Assembly: GCA_035294225.1 (NCBI GenBank)
Contig: DATGLH010000165.1
Span: forward strand, 8,816-72,815
Length of the DNA stretch: 64,000 nt
DNA from: Trebonia sp035294225
GTDB taxonomy: Bacteria > Actinomycetota > Actinomycetes > Streptosporangiales > Streptosporangiaceae
Reading direction: 5' to 3'
Below, piece by piece: positions 57,298-64,000 of the stretch. Both the position numbers and the translations under genes were made by a program. Numbering within the stretch: position 1 is the stretch's first letter; each line of letters opens with the position of its first letter. Below the pieces are notes generated by a model. The model saw only the letters and a program-made list of their open reading frames with translations, ran no database searches and had not been told where the DNA came from.

Positions 57298-58429
57298 GGG
57301 TGACCGTGGCCTTGCCTTGCCTTCCGCCCCTGACGTAGCCGAGCGTCACCGTATCGCCCGGCTTCTTGGTAATCGTCAGCTCCTGCAGTTGCGCGTTGCT
57401 GGTGGCCGGCTGCCCGTCGATCGTGGTGATCACATCATCCGGGCGCAGCCCCGCCCGCTCGGCCGGGCCGCCGGCGGCAACGCCAGTCACGAACAGGCCG
57501 CCGCTCACGCCCGCCTGGGCGGCGGCCGCCGCCGGAATGGGCACGGTCTGCAGGCCGAAGAACGCATGGGTCACGTGGCCGGAGGTGATGATCTCGTCCG
57601 AGATCGTCTTCGCGAGGTCCACCGGGATCGCGAAGCCGATGCCGATGTTGCCGGCCGACGACCCGCCGTTCGGGTTCGGGACGGTCGCGCCGGCCGACGG
57701 GATGCCGACGAGCTGGCCCGCGCAGTTGACCAGCGCGCCTCCGCTGTTCCCCGGGTTGATCGCGGCGTCGGTCTGCACCGCCGACACCAGCAGCGCGGAC
57801 CTGTCGTTTTCGGCGGGCACCTCAACGGTCCTGTCCAGCGCGCTTACGATGCCCGAGGTCACCGTGCCGGACAGGCCGAGCGGCGCGCCGAGCGCGACGA
57901 CCGGCTCACCGACCCGCAGCGACCCGGAAGAGCCCAGCGCGATGGGCTTCATCCCCTTCACGGGCTGCACCTTGAGCACGGCCAGGTCAGTCAGCACGTC
58001 CCTGCCGACGATGGCCGCCGGGGCGCTGGTCCCGTCGGCGAACAGGACCTCGACCGATCCGCCGCTGGCGGCGACCGCGATCACGTGGTTGTTGGTCAGG
58101 ATGTAGCCGTCGGACTTGATGATCTCGCCGGAACCGGTGCCGCTGCCGCCCGGCCCGCGCGCGGAGATCGTCACCACCGACGGGAGGACGTCGTTGGCCA
58201 CCGTGGTCACGGCGCAGGACGCGGCGCTGCTCACGGCGGCGGCGCTGCCGGTCACCGGCGCGGCCGACGACGAGGCCGGGGACGCGATGGCCGCGCCGAT
58301 CAGCCCTCCCACGACACCGGCGACGGCGAAGGCCAGCGCCAGGGGCGCCCACGGCCACCAGCGGCGCCGCGGCCTCCCCGGCTCCCGGCGCTCGCCTGGC
58401 GCAGGGGGACGGTCGCGCTGGTCGCTCAC
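57281..58429 (-). CDS. HtrA/DegP-like trypsin-fold serine protease with PDZ domain
   Basis: GTG 58429 has AGGAG 6 nt upstream. A cytoplasmic Arg/Pro-rich N-terminus is followed by one membrane helix (about residues 27-48), so the protease lies outside the membrane. The catalytic triad is visible: His in TNNHVIAV, Asp in LTDLAVLKV and Ser in NPGNSGGAL. A single PDZ domain follows with GGPAERAGLRPDDVITTIDG. Length 382 is normal. It likely degrades or processes envelope proteins under stress. Confidence 0.95.
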   Translation of the reverse strand: MSDQRDRPPAPGERREPGRPRRRWWPWAPLALAFAVAGVVGGLIGAAIASPASSSAAPVTGSAAAVSSAASCAVTTVANDVLPSVVTISARGPGGSGTGSGEIIKSDGYILTNNHVIAVAASGGSVEVLFADGTSAPAAIVGRDVLTDLAVLKVQPVKGMKPIALGSSGSLRVGEPVVALGAPLGLSGTVTSGIVSALDRTVEVPAENDRSALLVSAVQTDAAINPGNSGGALVNCAGQLVGIPSAGATVPNPNGGSSAGNIGIGFAIPVDLAKTISDEIITSGHVTHAFFGLQTVPIPAAAAAQAGVSGGLFVTGVAAGGPAERAGLRPDDVITTIDGQPATSNAQLQELTITKKPGDTVTLGYVRGGRQGKATVTLGTQP

Positions 58430-58716
58430 GATGGGCTCCTGTCACAGCTCCCGTGAGGCTGCGGTGTCGCGCCCGAGCGTTCGGGTCCCATTTCCTCCGC
58501 CTTCCGGGTAGGGCCGTGGCCGCGCCAGGCAGGTACGACAGCAGGATTCCCCGGGAAGACCGAGTGGTCCTCACCCGAATCGGATGAACCGCCGCTAGCG
58601 AGACGGGAACGCGATCCCGGCGCCCTGATCGCGCCGAGCTCGCAGAGGCCCGAAGGCAGGGTGACGGTGCCCGCCTGCGCCAGCACGAAGGGCAAGGCCG
58701 CCGCCTGCTTCGAGCA
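58430..58716. other. 287-bp spacer between the lipoprotein and htrA
   Basis: Holds the promoter of htrA. Open frames on both strands are uninformative. No other element recognised. Confidence 0.3.
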
Positions 58717-59811
58717 CTACGGCGCGGATCCGCGGGGCCTGAAGTACATCTGCGGGATGTCGAGGCTGCGGTCGATGGCCAGGACGCCGGTGACCAGCCC
58801 GCTGAGGTCGGCCGTGACAAGCTCGTACTGGTCTGCGCCGACGGCGATCCAGCTCAGGAAGTGGCTGTTGTCGTACCAGCCGATGTCCTGCGCCGGGTAC
58901 TCCGGGCCCCCGTCGTAGCCGAGGAAGGGGATCTTGGCCACGGTGCCGCCGGTCGCGGCGTTCAGCACGCACTGGCCGACCGAGCACAGCACAAGCAGCA
59001 GCTTCCCCGAGGGCGAGAACGGTGTCGGCAGCGGACTCGGAATCACCGCGCCGGGAACCTGACTGGTCTGCGCGCCGGTGAGGGTGACGAACCGCAGCGG
59101 CCCGGCGACCCGGCTGACCCTCGTCGAGCCGACCTGGACATTGAAGACCGCCCCGGTGCCCGCGGGGTCCGCGTAGAAGAACGAGTCGTCGTAGACCCAG
59201 CCGTCACCCGGGACGCTGACCAGGTGCATGCCGAAGCCAGGCGCGTCACCCCAGGCGAACCCGATGTTCCGGTCGGCGCTGACGGCCGTGACGAACAGCC
59301 GGGCCCCGCTGGCGGACCAGGTGAGGATCGAGTCCGCCGCCACCGTGAAACCAGGGGTCGCGATGGTGCGGCTCCGGCCCGTCCGCCGGTCGGTGACGGT
59401 TAGCCTGGTGCCGGTCGCGAACCCTTCCTGGACCAGCACGATGGCGGCGGTCCAGCGCCCGTCTGGGGACACGGTGCCCTGACCGAGCGGGTGCACCGGC
59501 GCGAACGCGCCATCCGGCTGGCGGATGTAGCCGTAGCCGTTGGGAGCGATGTAGGAGCTAAGCTGAGCCGGGGCCGCGGGGTCGTCGTAGTAGGTGACGC
59601 TCGTCCCGGGCAAGCGGACCGCCCGCGCGTGCGGCACGATCGCCGCCGGCGGCCCGGTCGGCACCGTGTATCCCGATCCCGGCCGCGCGACGGACGACAG
59701 GGGGGATGGCAGGAGATCTGAGCCGGCGCCGCAGCCGGCGCAGAGTGCCCCGGCCGCGGCGAGAACGGCCGCAGTCAATCGGATCGAAACCACAAGTGGA
59801 GTTTCCCGCAC
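58717..59811 (-). CDS. Secreted lipoprotein with beta-propeller-like repeats
   Basis: The 364-residue protein has an N-terminal signal (SIRLTAAVLAAAGALCAGC) with a Cys at residue 27, fitting a lipoprotein although the lipobox CAGC is not ideal. The body shows repeated blade-like units such as VSPDGRWTAAIVLVQ, LTWSASGARLFVTAVS and FSPSGKLLLVLCSVGQC, typical of TolB-like or WD40-like propellers in actinobacterial lipoproteins. Function unknown. Confidence 0.75.
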   Translation of the reverse strand: MRETPLVVSIRLTAAVLAAAGALCAGCGAGSDLLPSPLSSVARPGSGYTVPTGPPAAIVPHARAVRLPGTSVTYYDDPAAPAQLSSYIAPNGYGYIRQPDGAFAPVHPLGQGTVSPDGRWTAAIVLVQEGFATGTRLTVTDRRTGRSRTIATPGFTVAADSILTWSASGARLFVTAVSADRNIGFAWGDAPGFGMHLVSVPGDGWVYDDSFFYADPAGTGAVFNVQVGSTRVSRVAGPLRFVTLTGAQTSQVPGAVIPSPLPTPFSPSGKLLLVLCSVGQCVLNAATGGTVAKIPFLGYDGGPEYPAQDIGWYDNSHFLSWIAVGADQYELVTADLSGLVTGVLAIDRSLDIPQMYFRPRGSAP

Positions 59812-60134
59812 CCGCGCCGCGCGCCGCGCGCGTTGCGGGAAGTTCCGGCGCCGGCGGCCCCGCGGAGCCGTTCGCCTGCCGCGCCAGGCCCGGCATCTGC
59901 CCTGCCCCGGCGGGCGTGTACCGCTACCTCGAACTCGCTACCCCCCGGCCCTCGATCCGGCGGGCACCGGGGACGCGGCCGCGGGCTTCGTGGCCGCCAG
60001 GTCCCGCTGGTACCTGTCCATCGAGGGCAAGGGCGCCCGGGACCTGGCGGGCCCGGCTTTGCCTGGTGTGTGCCCGTCACTTCGGCGCCCCGGGCCCTGG
60101 CCGGCCGCCACACAGCCTGAGCGCTGGCCGCAGG
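59812..60134. other. 323-bp intergenic region upstream of the lipoprotein
   Basis: Contains the lipoprotein promoter. It is GC-rich with open frames in several phases but no domain signature. It is the 3' boundary of the mycofactocin transcription unit. Confidence 0.35.
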
Positions 60135-62040
60135 CTACGGGACCGGCGTGAAGGGCCTGCCCGCCGATCCCAGCACCGGGAGCAGCGGGCCGGCCGTGCG
60201 GCGCGCGAGGCAGCCGCGCCAGACGCCCAGGCTGTAGGCCGCGTCGTCGAGCAGCCGCGCCGCGGCGTAGCGGGCGGGGTCGAGCGGCGGCCGGCGGTCC
60301 GCCCAGTCGAGCAGCGGCGGGGCCAGGATCAGTGCGGCCAGGGGCGCGCGCAGCCGGGGCACGGCGATGGCCGCCGGGATGGCCAGCGGCCACCAGGTGC
60401 GGGACAGGGCGCTGCCCAGCGGCCGGGCGGCGGCGAGGGTCCCCCCGCCGGCCAGGCGCGCGGCAAGCGGCCACGCGGCCGGCCGCTTCTTGCTGTTATC
60501 AGACCGAGTGGGCCGGGTGGCGCCGGGAGGCCGGGTGGCGCCGGGAGGGGGTGGCGCCGGGAGGCCGGGTGGCGCCGGGAGGCCGGGTGGCGCCGGCGGG
60601 CTGGATGGGATGGGCGGCTTCGCCGGGATGGGCGGCTTCGCCGGGCCGTGCGGGACGGGTGATTCCGGCGGGGTGGGCGGGGTGGGCGGGGCTGGTCGCG
60701 GGCAGCGGCCAGCGCTCGCCGGTGACGCGGGACAGCCGCCGGGCGAGCAGCGCGGTCGCGGTGCCGGCCAGCGCCACGGCCGTACCCGGCCGGCCGGACA
60801 GCGCCGCCGTCCAGGCGCCGATGGTCCACCAGGAGGCGTACAGCGGGCGGACGGCGCCGGGGTGCCGCTGCTCGAGCGCGGCCGCCGACGTGCCGTAGTC
60901 GGCCCGGCGGGCGAACCAGGCGCCCAGCCGGACCCGGTGCTGATGGCCCATGACCGCCGCCGGCTCGTAACGGACCCGCCAGCCCGCGGCGGACATCCGC
61001 CACACGAAATCGACGTCCTCCCCCACGAGCATGTCCTCGGCGAACCCCGGCCCGGCGGCCGCCTTCCGGACGACGAGCGCCGCGCCCGGGACATAGGGCA
61101 CGCGCGCGCCCGGCCGGACGATGCTCGGCCGGGCGCCCATGTCGAGCGTTGAGCTGGCTCCCTCGTAGCGCGCCAGCCAGCTCGTCCCCTGTTCGTGCGG
61201 GAGGATGCGCGGCGCGACGGCGCCGACCGCCGGGTCGGCGAAGTGCGGCAGCAGCCGGTCCAGCCAGCCGGGGCCGGGCACGCAGTCGGAGTCGAGGAAC
61301 GCCACCAGCCCGGTCGCCGCGACGGCCAGCCCCGTGTTCCGCGCGGCCCCCGGGCCGCCGTTCGCCGGCCGCCGCACCACCCGTGCCCCGCGGGCCGCGG
61401 CGATCGCCGCGATCGCCCCCGGATCGGCCGAACAGTCGTCCACCACCACGACCTGGGCGATGTCCCCGCCGGGCACCCGGGCCGCGCCGGCCAGGCCGGC
61501 CAGGCAACGGCTGAGTTCGGAGTGACGATCGCGCACCGGGATGACGACGGTGACGTCGGCGGGCCCGGGAAAGGAACGGGCGCGGCCGAGGTCGGGATGC
61601 GCGATCCCGGCGTCGAGCAGCCGCCGCGCCAGCGCACGGGCCGCGGCGCTGTCCGGCACCGGCGTGCCGGAGAACCAGGCGGCGACCTGCCGCGCCCCGG
61701 CGGCCGTCAGCCGCAGCACCCGCACGGGCGAGCCGCCGGCAAGCACCGTCCCGCCCGCCACGAGCCGCGTCCCCGGATCCGCCCGCAGCCGGAACCCGGC
61801 CGGCGCAAGCCCGTCCCCGGGCGGCGCCGCGGGGGCTTTTCCGGTCAGCGACCCCAGGGGCTCACCGCGCGACGCGAGGGATCCGCCAGCCGGCGCCGTC
61901 CGGGAGAAGCGGGGGCGTGACGGCGGGACGGCGCGCTGTCCGGCGCTGTTCCGCGGCGGCGGCGCGGCGCGCCGGAACACCGCAAGCCCCCGCGCCGCCG
62001 CCGGAGCGAAAAGGCGCTGCCGCCTAGCGGGCCAGGCCAC
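60135..62040 (-). pseudogene. mftF: Mycofactocin glycosyltransferase MftF, frameshifted in a tandem repeat
   Basis: GTG 62040, 4 nt after mftC. Residues 82-160 form a small N-terminal domain (FRLRADPGTRLVAGG, PVRVLRLTAAGA), then a GT2 catalytic domain: VTVVIPVRD, VVVDDCSAD, NGGPGAARNTGL, the DSD metal motif (about residues 250-252) and EDVDFVWRM. After about residue 430 an Ala/Pro/His-rich segment leads to a stop at 60499. The missing C-terminus, LDDAAYSLGVWRGCLARR and onward, lies in another frame ending at 60135. The third 18-bp repeat (60547-60562) lacks 2 bp; adding CC back restores a single frame. MftF adds beta-1,4-glucose to mycofactocin. Whether the shift is biological or technical is open. 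Confidence 0.88.
60511..60641 (+). repeat. Two 18-bp tandem repeat arrays inside mftF
   Basis: GGCCGGGTGGCGCCGGGA repeats five times at 60511-60598 (units of 18, 18, 16, 18 and 18 bp; the last is degenerate), and GGGATGGGCGGCTTCGCC repeats twice at about 60606-60641. The 16-bp third unit has lost CC. They encode the Pro/Ala/Arg-rich linker of MftF. Confidence 0.92.
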
Positions 62041-62044
62041 GCCG

Positions 62045-63259
62045 CTAGGCGGTGAAACCCGCGAGCGGGTTCTCGTCGCAGTCCCGCCGTGGCGGCCGCC
62101 GCCCGATCGTCACCGGCACCGTGCGGTGCGAGTGGTCCGCGGACGGCTTCGGGGCGGCACCGGAAGACACGGCGGCCAGCGCCGCCTGCCCGTGCCCCTG
62201 CACGCACTCGGGGTCCGGGCCGTCGAGCGGCAGGCCGGTGAAGAACTTCGCCGCCATGCACCCGCCCCGGCAGGAGTCGTAATGCCCGCACGAGCGGCAC
62301 GCTCCCCCGGTGTCCGGGGCGCGGAGCGAAGCGAACAGGTCCGAGGACCGCCACACCGCCTCGAACCCGCCCGGATCGCGGACGTTGCCGGCGAGGAAGT
62401 TCTCGTGGATCGCGAACGGGCAGGCGTAGACGTCGCCCACGGGGTCGATCAGGCAGACGACCCGTCCGGCGCCGCACAGGTTCAGCCCCGGCAGCGCCGA
62501 GCCGTACGCGGACAGGTGGAAGAACGAGTCGCCGGTCAGCACCTGCTCGCCGTGCGCGACCAGCCAGTCATACAGTTCCCGCTGCTGCTCCGGCGTCGGG
62601 TGCAGGTCCTGCCACACGTCGGCGCCGCGCCCCGACGGGCGCAGCCGGGTCAGCCGGAGCTGCGCGCCGAAACGGTCCGCGATGGCCTTGAACGCGTCGA
62701 GCTGCGGGATGTTATGCCTGGTCATGACGACGGAGAGCTTGAAATTGCGGAACCCGCCGCTAGCGAGGTTCTCCATCGCCCGCATGGCGGTGGCGTACGA
62801 GCCGGGCCCGCGCACCGCGTCGTTGACCGGAGCCGTCGCGCCGTCCAGCGAGACCTGCACGTCCACGTAGTCACTCGCCGCCAGCCGCGCGGCCACCTCG
62901 GAGGTGATCTTCACGCCGTTGGTGGAGAACTTCACGCCCACGTGGTGCGCGGTGGCGTAATCCACCAGCTCCCAGAAGTCCGGGCGGACCGTGGGCTCGC
63001 CGCCGCCGATGTTGACGTAGAAGACCTGCATCCGCTCCAGCGTGTCGATGACCTGCCTGCACTCGGCCGTGGTCAGCTCCCGGGGGTCACGGCGCCCGGA
63101 CGAGGACAGGCAGTGCACGCACGACAGGTTGCAGGCATAGGTGAGCTCCCAGGTCAGGCAGATGGGAGCGTCCAGGCCAAGCTGGAACAGGTCGGTCAGG
63201 CGCCCCGGCGCGGGGGCAGGCTTCCCCGCTGCCACAGCGGCGTCATGGGTGAGCGTCAT
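62045..63259 (-). CDS. mftC: Mycofactocin radical SAM maturase MftC
   Basis: The 404-residue enzyme has the radical SAM motif CNLSCVHC (Cys43, 47, 50), the GGGEPTVRPDFWEL region, and a C-terminal SPASM domain with Cys clusters (CGAGRVVCLIDPVGDVYACPF, CRSCGHYDSCRGGCMAAKF, DPEC) for two auxiliary Fe-S clusters. MftC decarboxylates the C-terminal Tyr of MftA and forms the Val-Tyr carbon-carbon crosslink. Its ATG overlaps the mftB stop (ATGA). Confidence 0.97.
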   Translation of the reverse strand: MTLTHDAAVAAGKPAPAPGRLTDLFQLGLDAPICLTWELTYACNLSCVHCLSSSGRRDPRELTTAECRQVIDTLERMQVFYVNIGGGEPTVRPDFWELVDYATAHHVGVKFSTNGVKITSEVAARLAASDYVDVQVSLDGATAPVNDAVRGPGSYATAMRAMENLASGGFRNFKLSVVMTRHNIPQLDAFKAIADRFGAQLRLTRLRPSGRGADVWQDLHPTPEQQRELYDWLVAHGEQVLTGDSFFHLSAYGSALPGLNLCGAGRVVCLIDPVGDVYACPFAIHENFLAGNVRDPGGFEAVWRSSDLFASLRAPDTGGACRSCGHYDSCRGGCMAAKFFTGLPLDGPDPECVQGHGQAALAAVSSGAAPKPSADHSHRTVPVTIGRRPPRRDCDENPLAGFTA

Positions 63260-63549
63260 ACCACCGTCCGTTCGGAGATCATCTTCGAATCAGCCAGCGA
63301 GGCGAGCGCCCTGGCGTACGCGGGGAGCTCCGCCTCCGGGACGCCGGCCGCCGCGCAGGCAGCCCGGGCGCTGGGGTGGTCGGCCAGCGACCGCACCACC
63401 GCCAGCACCCGCTGGTTCTTCAGGAACGACAGCCGGCGGGTGCCGAAGTGGTACAGCAGCGCGCCGAACGGCTCGGGGCGCATCGACACCCGCGGATCGA
63501 CCTGCCAGGGGCGGTCGAGGTCGAATGTCACCCGCCGCTCAGTAGACAC
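63256..63549 (-). CDS. mftB: Mycofactocin peptide chaperone MftB
   Basis: The 97-residue protein starts at GTG 63549 with VTFDLDRPWQVDPRVSMRPEPFGALLYHFGTRRLSFL and has RVLAVVRSLADHPS, the PqqD-like RiPP recognition fold of MftB. It binds the MftA leader and presents it to MftC. It overlaps mftA by 11 nt. Confidence 0.96.
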   Translation of the reverse strand: MSTERRVTFDLDRPWQVDPRVSMRPEPFGALLYHFGTRRLSFLKNQRVLAVVRSLADHPSARAACAAAGVPEAELPAYARALASLADSKMISERTVV

Positions 63550-63646
63550 CGCACATGCCGTCGATCGAGACCTCCTCGACCAGGAGCTCGTCGCTGCTGA
63601 GGGCTTCCGTCTCCTCCGCCCGCGCCGTTACCGCCTGCTCGGCCAT
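63539..63646 (-). CDS. mftA: Mycofactocin precursor peptide MftA
   Basis: The 35-residue peptide runs from ATG 63646 (MAEQAVTARAEE) to the C-terminal core SIDGMCGVY. The final Val-Tyr pair is the substrate of MftC, and IDGMCGVY is the conserved MftA ending. GGGAGGTGCGC precedes the ATG. The frame is open upstream to 63739 but that part covers the operators. It is the precursor of the redox cofactor mycofactocin. Confidence 0.97.
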   Translation of the reverse strand: MAEQAVTARAEETEALSSDELLVEEVSIDGMCGVY

Positions 63647-63664
63647 GCGCACCTCCCAGATTAG

Positions 63665-63718
63665 TGGCACCAAGTGCCAGGAACGTCTTCTGTGAAGAGC
63701 GTAAGGGCACCAGGTGCC
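63665..63718. promoter_or_regulatory. Two palindromic operators GGCAC-N3-GTGCC between mftA and mftR
   Basis: GGCACCAAGTGCC (63666-63678, extended to TGGCACCAAGTGCCA) and GGCACCAGGTGCC (63706-63718) lie 40 bp apart centre to centre, about four helical turns, in the divergent mftA/mftR spacer. The two near-identical palindromes are the expected binding sites of a dimeric TetR-type regulator, here MftR. Confidence 0.75.
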
Positions 63719-63803
63719 GAAATCAAGGTTGTCACGCACGGTGACCGGACACGCCGGCGGTCGTGCCGTAGACTGGGACAGCGGCGTCGCTTGTTATCTA
63801 GGG

Positions 63804-64000
63804 ATGGTGATAGCAGTGCCGGCACAGGCCGCGGCCCGGACCGGCCATCCCGGCCGCAAGCGGGTGACATCGCGCGCGGAGCTTGAGCAGGCAGCGTTCG
63901 CGCTGTTCGCGGCGAACGGGTTCGAGGCCACGACGGTGGACGACATCGCCGCGGCGGCCGGGATCGGGCGGCGCACCTTCTTCCGGTACTTCCCGTCCAA
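63804..64000 (+). CDS. mftR: Mycofactocin regulator MftR (TetR family), cut by the right edge
   Basis: ATG 63804 begins a 65-codon fragment that runs off the window: AARTGHPGRKRVTSRAELEQAAFALFAANGFEATTVDDIAAAAGIGRRTFFRYFPS, the TetR N-terminal HTH. TVDDIAAAAGIGRRTFFRYFPS is typical of MftR. MftR is known to repress the mft genes and to respond to long-chain acyl-CoAs. Divergent from mftA across the two palindromes. Confidence 0.93.
   Translation, partial: MVIAVPAQAAARTGHPGRKRVTSRAELEQAAFALFAANGFEATTVDDIAAAAGIGRRTFFRYFPS

Noticed and set aside
60135..61637. Independent 500-codon gene overlapping mftF
   Set aside because: Only its final 120 or so codons look protein-like, and these are the missing MftF C-terminus; the rest is an alternative-frame shadow.
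1..64000. tRNA or rRNA genes
   Set aside because: No cloverleaf-compatible sequence with a GGTTCGA-type T-loop in proper context, and no rRNA-like conserved block was seen on scanning by eye; a dedicated search was not possible.

Overview
The window is very GC-rich chromosomal DNA (roughly 70% or more by eye) with densely packed genes, frequent GTG/TTG starts and many 4-nt start/stop overlaps. Gene content points to a filamentous or spore-forming actinomycete: a mycofactocin cluster, the FHA (GarA/OdhI)-FtsR-DUF151-MerR-gcvP neighbourhood, a Methyltransf_19 (DUF574) SAM enzyme, and a PTS-dependent dihydroxyacetone kinase. No rRNA, tRNA, transposase, integrase or CRISPR array was recognised.

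Layout. (1) 1-962: lipoprotein phosphoesterase cut by the left edge. (2) 1144-14434: a polysaccharide (EPS/capsule) operon on the + strand: Wzz-like protein, CapD-like NDP-sugar dehydratase, HprK-related kinase, GT4 glycosyltransferase, DegT aminotransferase, a divergent RtcB-family ligase, a small unknown, an APH-like phosphotransferase, and one giant ORF that joins a Wzy-like polymerase, a Wzx-like flippase and a priming sugar transferase. It converges on a minus-strand regulatory cluster (histidine kinase, small HisKA-like protein, two LuxR-type regulators, 13706-16023). (3) 16.8-20.8 kb: PPM-type methyltransferase, ApbE, Rieske lipoprotein, universal stress protein, cupin. (4) 21-30 kb: gcvP with a glycine riboswitch, two MerR regulators, DUF151 nuclease, FHA protein, a mannose-1-P guanylyltransferase/phosphomannomutase-like protein and a CDP-alcohol phosphatidyltransferase. 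(5) 30.2-32.6 kb: dhaK-dhaL-dhaM-HPr. (6) 33-37.9 kb: DUF429 protein, unknown protein, an orphan NACHT NTPase, small membrane protein. (7) 38.4-46.4 kb: branched-chain-type ABC transporter (with a LivM-LivG fusion) plus FAH hydrolase, divergent GntR regulator with 9-bp iterons, and a UROD/MetE-like protein. (8) 46.6-54.7 kb: mixed accessory genes (methyltransferase, MFS pump/HxlR pair, amidohydrolase, Lon-N protein, SnoaL, YceI, HTH) and several gene remnants. (9) 54.7-59.8 kb: membrane alpha/beta hydrolase, CPBP protease, HtrA protease, lipoprotein. (10) 60.1-64 kb: mycofactocin genes mftF-mftC-mftB-mftA (minus) and divergent mftR, which runs off the right edge.

Two themes recur. Short perfect tandem duplications (9 to 38 bp) sit between genes, across stop codons and in Pro/Ala-rich linkers; one of them carries a 2-bp loss that breaks mftF. 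Several genes are frameshifted or remnants (mftF, yceI, an ABC-F fragment, an AspRS-like fragment, a RibD_C fragment), so either decay or draft-sequence error is common here. The strongest candidate for something new is the phosphotransfer/ligase set (HprK-like, RtcB-like, APH-like) embedded in the polysaccharide operon.
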